NCBI GenBank assembly: GCA_002702655.1
Contig: PABB01000026.1
Location: forward strand, 124,001-188,000
Length of the DNA stretch: 64,000 nt
Direction: 5' to 3'
Origin: Planctomycetaceae bacterium
GTDB lineage: Bacteria; Planctomycetota; Planctomycetia; Pirellulales; Lacipirellulaceae
The notes beneath the pieces are model-generated. The model saw only the letters and a list, made by a program, of their open reading frames with translations, searched no databases and was not told where the DNA came from. Within the stretch, counting starts at the first letter, position 1; each line of letters begins with the position of its first letter. Below are positions 8,584-16,482 of the stretch, piece by piece. A program made the position numbers and the translations under genes.

Positions 8584-9230
8584 CGTGCCGGTCCGCGGGG
8601 TGAGTTCGTTCAGAAGGGCCGATTGGGCTTCCAGGGGCCCGGTGCGAGGAGAGAGCGTTAGTATAGTTGCCGCGGCCGGTTCCGGCACGCTACGCCGCCG
8701 CCGCGGCGCCCGACGCCCTACCAGCTTGCCGCGATCCCGCCCCCGCTGGGCGAAACACCCGGTCTGACGCGCGCCCCCATGACTCCGCGGGAAAGCTGCA
8801 AATTCTCAAACTCTGCCTTGCGGAACAGCAGACTCGTCCAAACCAACAGCAGGCAAGACAACCGGATTCCAGGATGAGGCAGATCAACAGGAGGCTCGGA
8901 GGATTCTCGCGCCGCCCCGCACCGCGCGATCGGCTCGTCCTGCGAATCCGACGAATCCTGTGACCCTGTTGTCTTGCCCCGTGGCGCTCTTGGCGTTCTT
9001 GGCGGTTCAAAACGGCCCCGCTCCACGACTTGGCAGTTCTCCTGCCGGACTCCGCCGGTCAGTTGACCCCCCCCAGTGCCGTACTTAAGCTAAGGGATTC
9101 AGAGGACTTCGGTCGTTTTCGCCCCGTTCGGAACCGTGGCGGCGCTGAAGTCCTGCGCCGAGCGTGCGTCCCCGCGCACCTCGCGTATGCCACATACCAA
9201 CGTCGCGCCCGCCCGCGCGACGCGCCCGCC
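8584..9230. other. Intergenic region between the giant repeat gene and hisF
   Basis: Divergent region of about 650 bases. No convincing gene: the open frames read as arginine-rich nonsense. It holds word-like fragments (GAATCC/CGAATCC around 8943-8958 and CTCTTGGCGTTCTTGGCGG around 8987-9005) of a kind repeated between genes in this window. A weak promoter candidate for hisF lies at 9063-9091. Confidence 0.6.
9063..9091 (+). promoter_or_regulatory. Possible hisF promoter
   Basis: TTGACC (9063-9068), 17-base spacer, TAAGCT (9086-9091). The -35 is good and the -10 poor. It would give a leader of about 130 nt before the hisF ATG. Confidence 0.3.
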
Positions 9231-10004
9231 ATGCTCGCTAAACGCGTGATCCCCTGCCTGGATGTCGACCGCGGTCGCGTCGTGAAGGGGACCAACTTTC
9301 TGAACCTCCGCGACGCCGGCGATCCGGTTCAAGTGGCCGCTCGGTACGAAGCCGAGGGCGCCGACGAGTTGGTGTTCCTGGACATCACCGCCAGCCACGA
9401 GGGCCGCGACATCATGCTGGAGGTGGTCAGCCACACCGCCGAGCAGGTGTTCATGCCGTTGACCGTGGGCGGGGGCATCCGCACGCTGGAGGATATTCGC
9501 GCGTTGCTGTTGGCCGGGTGCGACAAAGTGTCGATCAACTCGGCCGCGGTCCGCGACCCGGAATTCGTCCGCGCCGCCGCCCTGCGGTTCGGCAGTCAGT
9601 GCATCGTGGTGAACATCGATCCCAAGCGGGTCCAACGCGACGGCGCCGAGCACTGGGAAGTGCATATCAACGGCGGCCGCATCGGTACGGGCCTCGACGC
9701 GGTGTCCTGGGCCCAACAGGTCCAGCAACTGGGCGCCGGCGAGATTGTGCTGACCAGCATGGACGCCGACGGGACCAAGGATGGCTACGATTTGGAGATC
9801 ACCGCTGCGGTCGCCTCGGCAGTGTCGATTCCCGTGGTGGCCAGCGGCGGCGCCGGCAAGCCGGAGCACCTGGCCGACGCGGTCACCCTCGGCAAAGCCG
9901 ACGCAGCGTTGGCGGCCAGCATTTTCCATTTTGGCGAGTTCACAATCCAAGAAACCAAACAGGTGATGGCCAGCCGAGGCGTCGTAGTGCGCCCGGCGGC
10001 GTAG
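9231..10004 (+). CDS. hisF: Imidazole glycerol phosphate synthase cyclase subunit HisF
   Basis: 257-residue TIM barrel, the usual HisF length. It converts PRFAR plus ammonia (from HisH) to imidazole glycerol phosphate and AICAR in histidine synthesis. Catalytic Asp11 is in the N-terminal [14 protein letters not shown], and the second catalytic Asp is in VVNIDPKR. Phosphate-binding loops appear as VGGGIR and ASGGAG, and [13 protein letters not shown] is a family signature. The ATG at 9231 matches the family start, although the frame is open upstream to 9030. hisH is not adjacent. A hairpin follows the stop by about ten bases, then pilT starts 81 nt downstream on the same strand. Confidence 0.96.
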   Translation: MLAKRVIPCLDVDRGRVVKGTNFLNLRDAGDPVQVAARYEAEGADELVFLDITASHEGRDIMLEVVSHTAEQVFMPLTVGGGIRTLEDIRALLLAGCDKVSINSAAVRDPEFVRAAALRFGSQCIVVNIDPKRVQRDGAEHWEVHINGGRIGTGLDAVSWAQQVQQLGAGEIVLTSMDADGTKDGYDLEITAAVASAVSIPVVASGGAGKPEHLADAVTLGKADAALAASIFHFGEFTIQETKQVMASRGVVVRPAA

Positions 10005-10015
10005 CCGCAAAGCGG

Positions 10016-10048
10016 GTGACTGGTTGCCAATCACCAGTAACCAGTCAC
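10016..10048. repeat. Perfect 10-bp inverted repeat between hisF and pilT
   Basis: GTGACTGGTT (10016-10025) pairs with AACCAGTCAC (10039-10048) across 13 bases that repeat the same words (CCAATCACCAGT). No T-run follows. It belongs to the class of word-like intergenic repeats seen elsewhere in the window. Confidence 0.55.
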
Positions 10049-10085
10049 TAATCACGAATCTCCAGTCACCGCCGCAGGCGACCCC

Positions 10086-11243
10086 ATGAACAGTCCCAGT
10101 TCCATCAGCGATGCAGACTACGATAGTTTTGTCGCAGTCCACCAAGAGCTGGAAATCGACAAGCTGTTTCGCGCGACCGTCAAATTCGAGTCGAGCGACC
10201 TGCACCTGAAAGTCGGCCGGCCGCCCATGCTACGGGTCAAGGGCAGCCTGCGCCCGTTGGACCGCGAGCCGATCGACGACGAAGAGATGGTGCGGCTATG
10301 CTTCCCGCTGATGAACGAGCGGAGCCGCAAGATCTTCGACCGCGACGGCGGGGCCGACTTCGCCCACATGTGCGAGGTGGACGGCACGAACTGGCGGTTC
10401 CGCGTGAACCTGCTGCAGCAACTGGGCCACGTCGGTCTGGTCGCCCGCCGCGTGAACAGTTGGATCCCCGACTTCGAGGGGCTCAACCTGCCTCCCTCGG
10501 TCGAGAACCTGTGCAAGTTCGACCAGGGCATGATCCTGCTGGCCGGGGTCACGGGGTCCGGAAAGAGTACGACCATTGCGTCGATGCTCAACTGGATCAA
10601 CCACCGCTTTCGCAAACACATCCTGACGTTGGAAGATCCGATCGAGTTCGTCTTCACCGAAGACAAGTGTCTGATCAACCAGCGCGAGATCGGCATGGAC
10701 GTGGTCGATTTCGAGATCGGCATGAAGCACGCCGTCCGCGAAGACCCCGACGTGATGCTCGTGGGCGAAATGCGCGACAAGGAAACGTTCATGACCGCCA
10801 TCCACGCGGCCGAGACGGGCCACTTGGTGTTCGGAACGATCCATGCGTCCAGCGCGTCGTCCACGATCGGGCGTATTCTCGACCTGTTCCCCCAGGAAAT
10901 GCACGGCGCCTTGCGCAGCGCGATCGCGATGAACATGAAGGGGATCATCGCCCAGAAGCTGCTGCCCAGTATCAAGGAGGGAGTCGGCCGCGTGCCGACC
11001 GTGGAAATTATGAACTTCACCTCCACAGTGCGCAAGCTCGTGTTGGAGGAGCAGGATCACAAACTGGGCGATGCGATCCGCATCGGCGCCGAGGACGGCA
11101 TGCAGGACTTCACCCAGAGTTTGAAGAAGCTGGTCGACGACGAACTGATCGACCGCGAAGTGGCCATGGAAGTCGCGCCTAACCGCGAGGCGCTCAAGAT
11201 GGCGCTCAAAGGCATCGACGTTAAGCAACCGGGTATTCTCTGA
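10086..11243 (+). CDS. PilT-like type IV pilus/type II secretion ATPase
   Basis: 385-residue hexameric ATPase of the PilT (pilus retraction) branch. All ATPase motifs are intact: Walker A GVTGSGKS at residues 154-161, Asp box LTLEDPIE, Walker B DVMLVGEMRD and His box HLVFGTIHASS. The N-terminal PAS-like part contains SSDLHLKVGRPPMLRVKG, the usual PilT opening. The tail after about residue 345 lacks a clear AIRNLIRE retraction motif. Its stop overlaps the start of the next gene by one base (TGATG at 11241-11245), so the two are translationally coupled. The partner is a GspE-like protein with degenerate ATP motifs, so this subunit probably supplies ATP hydrolysis for the pair (inference). Confidence 0.9.
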   Translation: MNSPSSISDADYDSFVAVHQELEIDKLFRATVKFESSDLHLKVGRPPMLRVKGSLRPLDREPIDDEEMVRLCFPLMNERSRKIFDRDGGADFAHMCEVDGTNWRFRVNLLQQLGHVGLVARRVNSWIPDFEGLNLPPSVENLCKFDQGMILLAGVTGSGKSTTIASMLNWINHRFRKHILTLEDPIEFVFTEDKCLINQREIGMDVVDFEIGMKHAVREDPDVMLVGEMRDKETFMTAIHAAETGHLVFGTIHASSASSTIGRILDLFPQEMHGALRSAIAMNMKGIIAQKLLPSIKEGVGRVPTVEIMNFTSTVRKLVLEEQDHKLGDAIRIGAEDGMQDFTQSLKKLVDDELIDREVAMEVAPNREALKMALKGIDVKQPGIL

Positions 11244-13024
11244 TGCAGCAACTGCGGACAGTGTTTTTGTTGGCGTTCTTCGCCGTGTTCGCGGCGGCCC
11301 TGGCGCCGTCGTCGGCGCGAGCCCAGAGCGCCTCCGGCGATGCCGCCGCCGCCAAGGCGTACGGCGAGTCGATGCAATCGAAGTTCGACGAGCTGCCCTG
11401 GTCGGATCTGCTGAAGGTCGGCGGCTGGGTCGTGCTGCTCGCCCTGTGGGTTGGCACGACCGATTGGGTGAATCGCGACACGCAGATCTTCGACCTGGGC
11501 TACAAGAAGTGGAACCCGATCGTTTACGCGCCGGTCGCCGTGGTGGCCGTCGCCATGGCGTTTCTGCCGCTACCGTACGTCGCCAAGCTGCCGATTGTGG
11601 CGGTCGTCTACCTGGCGACGATCATCCCCTACGTGGTGGTGCATAACCGCGCGGTCGAACCGCATCAGACGGTGCTAACCGGCTCGTGGTTCCGCCATAT
11701 ATTCGCCACGGCCATGGGCAAGGTCGGCGTGAAGGTGAAGACCGAACGGCTGGCCGACTATGAAAAGGGCTCCCCGGTCGAACTGATCGCCATGGGCGGC
11801 GAATCGCCGGGCGACGACAACGTCAACCTGCTCACCGCTCGCCAGTCGCCCGGCTACCTGATCGTGAAGGATTGGATCGTCGAGATGGTCAGCCGACGCG
11901 CCGAGCGAATGATGCTGGACTACGGCCAGCAGGGCGTGGCCGTACGGTATCAGGTCGACGGCGTCTGGCACCCCGGCGAGGCCCGCGACCGAGAAAGCGG
12001 CGACGTGGCGCTGGCCGTGATGAAGACGCTCGCCGATCTCGAGCCCAAGGAGCGCCGCAAGAAACAGACTGGTCGGCTCGGCGCCAAGTACGACGGCGCC
12101 ACGTACATGTGCGAGCTGGCAGCGCAGGGCACGCAAAGCGGCGAGCGCGTCATCGTGCATATGATCTTCGACAAGGCCCGGCCCTCGACATACGAGGAGT
12201 TGGGCATGCGCGAGGGGCTGCAGAAGAAGTGGGGCGAGTTCATGGCCGCCGACCGCGGTCTGCTGATCTTCTCGGCGATGCCCTCGGGCGGTTTGACGAC
12301 GTTGATCGACGCGTCGCTCCAAGAGACCGACCGACTGATGCGCGACTTCGTGGCCATTGAAGACGCGAACAATCGCGAACACGAAATCCAAAACGTCAAC
12401 GTCACTACGTTTGACGCGGCCCAGGGACAAACGGCGGCGACCATCCTGCCGAAACTGATTCGCACCTATCCCAATGTGTACATTCTGCGGGATTTCACGC
12501 CGCCCGAGGTGACCAAGTCGCTCATCAACGAAATCCAGGACGACCGGCTGGTCATCACCAGCGTGCAGGCCCGCGACGCCGCCGAAGCGCTGGTCCGCAT
12601 GCTGCAATTGAAGGTCCCGCAGAAGGCGTTCGCCGCCGAAGTGACCGCCGTGCTGTACCAGCGGCTGATCCGCAAACTGTGCACCGACTGCAAAGTTGGC
12701 TACAAGCCGCCCCCGGACGTGCTCAAGAAGCTCGGCATCCCGCCCGGAAAGATCGAACAGCTCTACCGGCCGCCGAAGCCGGAGGAACTCGAAAAGCCGT
12801 GCCCGACGTGCAACAACATCGGCTACGTCGGCCGCACCGGCATCTTCGAACTGCTGGAGGTCACTGATCAAATGCGCGAAGTCCTGGCCAAGCAGCCTAG
12901 CGTGGATTTGCTCCGCAAGGCGGCACGGGTCTCGCACCAGCGCTCGCTGCAGGAGGAGGGCATCCTCCTGGTCGCCAAGGGCGTCACGTCCTTGCCCGAG
13001 TTGATGCGCGTGCTCAAAGGCTAA
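11243..13024 (+). CDS. Membrane-anchored GspE/PilB-like protein with degenerate ATPase motifs
   Basis: 593-residue protein. The N-terminus is hydrophobic (possible signal or first membrane segment, residues 1-28), then membrane segments at about 58-72 and 93-134, unusual for a motor ATPase. Residues about 205-590 align by eye to GspE/PilB: VAVRYQVDGVW, GERVIVHMIFD, AIEDAN, and a zinc module with Cys480, 483, 520 and 523 (LCTDC, CPTC), ending FELLEVTD. The P-loop, normally GPTGSGKTT, reads SAMPSGGLTT (345-354) with no lysine. The Walker B/Glu region reads VYILRDF, and the TLHT His box reads TSVQA. It therefore looks ATP-inactive while keeping the fold and zinc site. Start overlaps the pilT stop. 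A role as a pseudo-ATPase platform for PilT is inference. Confidence 0.78.
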   Translation: MQQLRTVFLLAFFAVFAAALAPSSARAQSASGDAAAAKAYGESMQSKFDELPWSDLLKVGGWVVLLALWVGTTDWVNRDTQIFDLGYKKWNPIVYAPVAVVAVAMAFLPLPYVAKLPIVAVVYLATIIPYVVVHNRAVEPHQTVLTGSWFRHIFATAMGKVGVKVKTERLADYEKGSPVELIAMGGESPGDDNVNLLTARQSPGYLIVKDWIVEMVSRRAERMMLDYGQQGVAVRYQVDGVWHPGEARDRESGDVALAVMKTLADLEPKERRKKQTGRLGAKYDGATYMCELAAQGTQSGERVIVHMIFDKARPSTYEELGMREGLQKKWGEFMAADRGLLIFSAMPSGGLTTLIDASLQETDRLMRDFVAIEDANNREHEIQNVNVTTFDAAQGQTAATILPKLIRTYPNVYILRDFTPPEVTKSLINEIQDDRLVITSVQARDAAEALVRMLQLKVPQKAFAAEVTAVLYQRLIRKLCTDCKVGYKPPPDVLKKLGIPPGKIEQLYRPPKPEELEKPCPTCNNIGYVGRTGIFELLEVTDQMREVLAKQPSVDLLRKAARVSHQRSLQEEGILLVAKGVTSLPELMRVLKG

Positions 13025-13089
13025 GCTCTTAACCCCGTGCGTTGAATTCCGTCGGTTCCTATTCGACGATCGCTTCGAGAAACCTCGCC

Positions 13090-13608
13090 ATGCTTTATTT
13101 GTGCATCCTAATGTTCGCCGTGTTGTTCGCCGGCATTGCCATGACCGTCGGCGAAGGACTGTGGAGCAACACCGTGGCCTTCCTGGGGATCTGGCTGTCG
13201 TCGATGCTGGGATTGTTCTTTGGCCCCAGCGTGGGCCTGATCATCCAAGAGCAGCTCGACAAGGAAGTCGATTTCACGTGGTACTTCATCTTCGTTGGCA
13301 TGTGGGCCGTCTTCGCCGTGGCCGTCCTGGTGATCCGCGTCATGTTTGATCGCATCAGCCGTATCCGCGTGCGGTTCATTCCGCAACTGGAAGCCGTGGG
13401 CGGGCCGCTCATGGGCATCCTGGTCGCGGTGGTGTTCACTAGCTTCTGCACCGTCACTTTGTTCCGAGGTCCGATCAACGCCGGCGCTTGGAAGAAATCG
13501 GACGCGAGCGGCTGGGTGGAATCATCATTCCAGTACATGTTGACGCCCATGATGTCGATCGCCAACGCCTGGGACGAAGGCGATCGTCTTTCAGATCTGA
13601 AGAAGTAA
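13090..13608 (+). CDS. Small integral membrane protein, possibly CvpA-like
   Basis: 172 residues from the ATG at 13090 (MLYLCILMFAVLFAGIAMTV); a TTG at 13042 would add 16 residues that look non-hydrophobic. There are about four membrane segments: residues 1-20, 27-50, 60-80 and 100-125. The overall layout and the phrase GLWSNTVAFLGIWLSSMLG resemble the CvpA/colicin V production family, but no decisive motif is visible. The C-terminal 40 residues are soluble. It follows the degenerate GspE-like gene by 65 nt on the same strand and precedes another membrane protein. It may belong to the same membrane apparatus (inference). Confidence 0.6.
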   Translation: MLYLCILMFAVLFAGIAMTVGEGLWSNTVAFLGIWLSSMLGLFFGPSVGLIIQEQLDKEVDFTWYFIFVGMWAVFAVAVLVIRVMFDRISRIRVRFIPQLEAVGGPLMGILVAVVFTSFCTVTLFRGPINAGAWKKSDASGWVESSFQYMLTPMMSIANAWDEGDRLSDLKK

Positions 13609-13675
13609 TAACGAGTCGAATCTCGCGGCACCAAGGGCCGCCGTGTTCGCGGCCGCCGGTCAGGAGGATTCCCGG

Positions 13676-14422
13676 ATGGATCAGGGCGCCGATTCCGTGC
13701 AACTCTCCGCATACGGGGTGGAGGAGTCGACCGAGTACCGCGCGCTGTCGCTGTTGGCGCTGGTCGCACTCGTCTTGGGCTTGCTTTCGCCCGTGTGTTG
13801 GGCGGCGCCGTTCCTGTTGATTGTGCCGGCCGCGGCCGTGGCCGCGGCCCTGGTGGCGCTGGCCGGCATCCAACGGGCCGAAGGCCGGCTGACCGGCGCC
13901 GCCCTGGCGCGCGTCGGCATGACGATCGCCCTGATCAGCGCCGCCGCGGCGGTCGTGCGCGGACCGGTCCGCGCCGCCCTGATCGAGCGCCAATTGCTGC
14001 CGCTCGCCCAGGAATTCGTCGACCGCATTGCCGACGGCCGCTGGGACGGCGCGCTCGACTTGATGACCGAGGGGGGCCTGTATTCCTTCAGCCCCCAGCC
14101 GGCCCCCGGCAGCCCGCAGCCCAGCGAGGAAGAAGCGCGCGCGACCGCGGCGGCAGAGTTCCGCAAGCACGACGTCGGCATCCTCTTGTCCTCTGGCGGG
14201 CCGTGGCGATTGAGGCGCATCGGGCCCCGCGTGCAACCGATCGACGAGCGCACCACGGTGCGGGTCACGGCCACCTTCGAATTGCTGCCCGATGACGGCG
14301 CCGGCAAGCCCGCCGACAGCCTGCTTCAACTGGAGTTTCTGCGGGCAGCTCAGTACGAAGCGACCGGCGCCCCGTGGCGGATTGCCCGCTGGAGTCTTGT
14401 CGAGCCGGCTCGCGCCAACTAA
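13676..14422 (+). CDS. Hypothetical membrane protein with DUF4190-like N-terminus
   Basis: 248-residue protein. The ATG at 13676 is supported by a strong ribosome binding site, AGGAGG at 13662-13667, eight bases upstream. Two long hydrophobic helices lie at about 27-62, followed by the DUF4190-like pattern LAGIQRAEGRLTGAALARVGM and a third helix. The remaining soluble part (about 100-248) has a small alpha-beta look reminiscent of a SnoaL/NTF2-type domain: FVDRIADGRWDGALDLM, and a late W-R-I-A-R-W-S-L strand. No enzymatic motif is visible. Last gene of the pilT set, 67 nt after the CvpA-like gene. Confidence 0.65.
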   Translation: MDQGADSVQLSAYGVEESTEYRALSLLALVALVLGLLSPVCWAAPFLLIVPAAAVAAALVALAGIQRAEGRLTGAALARVGMTIALISAAAAVVRGPVRAALIERQLLPLAQEFVDRIADGRWDGALDLMTEGGLYSFSPQPAPGSPQPSEEEARATAAAEFRKHDVGILLSSGGPWRLRRIGPRVQPIDERTTVRVTATFELLPDDGAGKPADSLLQLEFLRAAQYEATGAPWRIARWSLVEPARAN

Positions 14423-14782
14423 CGGCAACCGTCGAGCGCAGTTTTGCGTCAGGCTGGGTTGTTCTGGTTGACTTTGTCGATTGTCGCCCGGGCGTGCCAG
14501 CATCTCTGCGGGCAACCGCCCCCAGCGCGATTCCTGACAATCGCTACATCTTCACGCGCGGACGCCATTTGGCGAGCTTTTGGCGACAAAACGCCGCGGG
14601 GGCGGTCGATCTTCCGGGCAACGCGCGTCGATACATGACAGCGAGGCGGATGGAGTACCTCGCAAAGGCGCTGCCGACGTATACCGTCCTTCGGCAGCGG
14701 CTTTGCACCCCCTACGTGTCGGGCGATCCCCCCTGGTCCTGTTTGGACCCCGTCGCCGGACGTTTCGAGAAGGAGCGAAACA
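14423..14782. other. Intergenic region upstream of the porin gene
   Basis: 360 bases without a convincing gene. A TTGACT occurs at 14468-14473 but no good -10 at the right distance. The last bases hold the porin ribosome binding site, AAGGAG at 14770-14775, eight bases before the GTG. Confidence 0.5.
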
Positions 14783-16108
14783 GTGAAGATTCGGACATGG
14801 ACAGCCGGCCTCGCCGCGTTGGCTTTCTATGCGGCGCCCGTCGCCGCACAGACCAACGCCGATGCGTGGTCCTACGATTACAATGTGAAAGGCGTGGCCT
14901 TCGCCAGCGATTGTTGCGAGCCGTCATGCGGTTACGACGATGATTGCTGCGGCGACGACTGCTGTGGCGATGACGCGTGCTGCGGCGATCCCTGCTGCGG
15001 CGACGCGTGCGGTTGCGGCGCTGGCGTCGGCGGCGGGTTGCTCAGCGACTGCTGCTGCATGGGCGCCCTGGAAGGCCTGTCGCTGGCCTCGCTGATGGGC
15101 TTGGAAGATTCGGCCCTCGAGATCGGCGGCTGGACGCAACTCGGTTACCACAGCAACACGACCTTCGGGTCGACCGCGTTCGACGATCTGCTGGCGTTCA
15201 ACGACCTGCCCGATCAGGTCAACCTGCACCAGCAGTGGTTGTACCTGGCCAAGGCGGCCGACGGGTCCAACGGCTTTGACGTCGGCGGTCGCATCGACGT
15301 GATGTACGGCACCGACGCCCAGAAGACGCAGGCCTTCGGCAACCCCGGCGCGGGCACCCGCGGCTTCGGCACGTTCGACGCCTCGCTCGACCACGGCTAC
15401 TACGGCTGGGCCATTCCCCAGTTGTACGGCGAGGTGGCCATGGGCGACCTGTCGGTGATCGTCGGTCACTTCTACACGCTGGTCGGTTACGAAGTCGTCC
15501 CCGCCACCGGGAACTTCTTCTACAGCCACGCGTTGACCATGTTCAACAGCGAGCCGTTCACCCACACCGGCGTGTTGGCCACCTACAGCGGCCTGGAAGC
15601 CATGACGCTGTACGGCGGTTGGACCGCGGGCTGGGACACCGGCTTCGACTCGCTGAACAGCGGTTCGAGCTTCCTGGGCGGCTTCGGCGCCGACCTGGCC
15701 GACGCCGTGACCCTAACCTACATCTGCACCTACGGCAACTTCGGTTGGCGTGACGGCGGAGCCGACGACAGCTACAGCCACAGCGTGGTCATCTCGGCCG
15801 GCCTGACCGACAACCTGGAGTACGTCTTCCAGACCGACATGGTCAACACCGACGATTCGGCGGGCGTCGCCTACGACACGGTCGGCATCAACCAGTACCT
15901 GTTCTACAGCCTGAACGACGTCGTCAAGCTGGGCGGCCGTGCTGAGTGGTGGAAGGCCGATGGCGTGAGCTACAACGAAGTGACCGGCGGCGTGAACGTC
16001 GCCCTGCTGGACAACCTCGTGTTCCGCCCCGAGTACCGCTACGACTGGTCCCCCGGCGGCGACATCGACGAGACCACCTTCGGGATGGACATGATCCTGT
16101 CCTACTAA
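14783..16108 (+). CDS. Outer-membrane beta-barrel porin (BBP2-like) with Cys-rich N-terminal segment
   Basis: 441-residue predicted outer-membrane protein. The GTG start at 14783 has AAGGAG eight bases upstream and opens a signal peptide ending PVAAQ (residue 23). Residues 44-92 hold 16 cysteines, mostly in CC pairs with Gly-Asp spacers (for example CCGDDCCGDDACCGDPCCGD). The rest is alternating beta-strand sequence ending in an aromatic-rich strand, MDMILSY, as barrel proteins do. Motifs such as GWTQLGYHSN, YLAKAADGS, and PQLYGEVAMGDLSVIVGHFYT fit the OmpL-like putative beta-barrel porin 2 family common in planctomycetes. The Cys segment could form disulfides or bind metal. A strong terminator follows at 16180-16222, so it is probably monocistronic. 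Confidence 0.85.
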   Translation: MKIRTWTAGLAALAFYAAPVAAQTNADAWSYDYNVKGVAFASDCCEPSCGYDDDCCGDDCCGDDACCGDPCCGDACGCGAGVGGGLLSDCCCMGALEGLSLASLMGLEDSALEIGGWTQLGYHSNTTFGSTAFDDLLAFNDLPDQVNLHQQWLYLAKAADGSNGFDVGGRIDVMYGTDAQKTQAFGNPGAGTRGFGTFDASLDHGYYGWAIPQLYGEVAMGDLSVIVGHFYTLVGYEVVPATGNFFYSHALTMFNSEPFTHTGVLATYSGLEAMTLYGGWTAGWDTGFDSLNSGSSFLGGFGADLADAVTLTYICTYGNFGWRDGGADDSYSHSVVISAGLTDNLEYVFQTDMVNTDDSAGVAYDTVGINQYLFYSLNDVVKLGGRAEWWKADGVSYNEVTGGVNVALLDNLVFRPEYRYDWSPGGDIDETTFGMDMILSY

Positions 16109-16179
16109 GGACGGCGATGACGAGACGTCCCCACAGTTCGCGGTCGCAGTCATTGCGGGACACCCGTTGAATCCCCCTC

Positions 16180-16222
16180 AGGGCCGGGAGCCGGACAACC
16201 GTCTGGTTCCTGGCCCTTTTTC
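16180..16222 (+). terminator. Rho-independent terminator of the porin gene
   Basis: A 17-base stem at 16180-16196 pairs fully, with a few G-U pairs, with 16201-16217 across the loop AACC, and is followed by TTTTT. This is the best intrinsic terminator in the window. The 260 bases from here to the symporter ATG contain nothing recognisable. Confidence 0.9.
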
Positions 16223-16482
16223 TACGGCGGACTTGCAACAGCTCTCAACGACCGCTACGACCGTTGACGTGTGAACCAGTGCGGTCACGCACAGTCAGCC
16301 CAGACGCCCTGACGCGGTGGGCTTCGCGGTCCATCGCCGCAGCGTCCACCGGGCCGGTAGCATGCCAGCAAGTCGGGGTTTATCATGTCACCCTTAACTG
16401 GGCGCCGTGGGCGTCCCCGCCGAGCGGCCTCCCCGGCACCGGCTCGTCCTAATTTCTCCGCGGCTTCTCAAGGACTTATTGA

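Noticed and set aside
8690-9026. Two overlapping open frames on the minus strand between the giant repeat gene and hisF
   Set aside because: Compositionally biased, rich in Arg and Gln words ([10 protein letters not shown]), no homology recognised and no good start; likely intergenic.
9063-9091. Strong promoter for hisF
   Set aside because: The -10 (TAAGCT) is poor; kept only as a weak feature.
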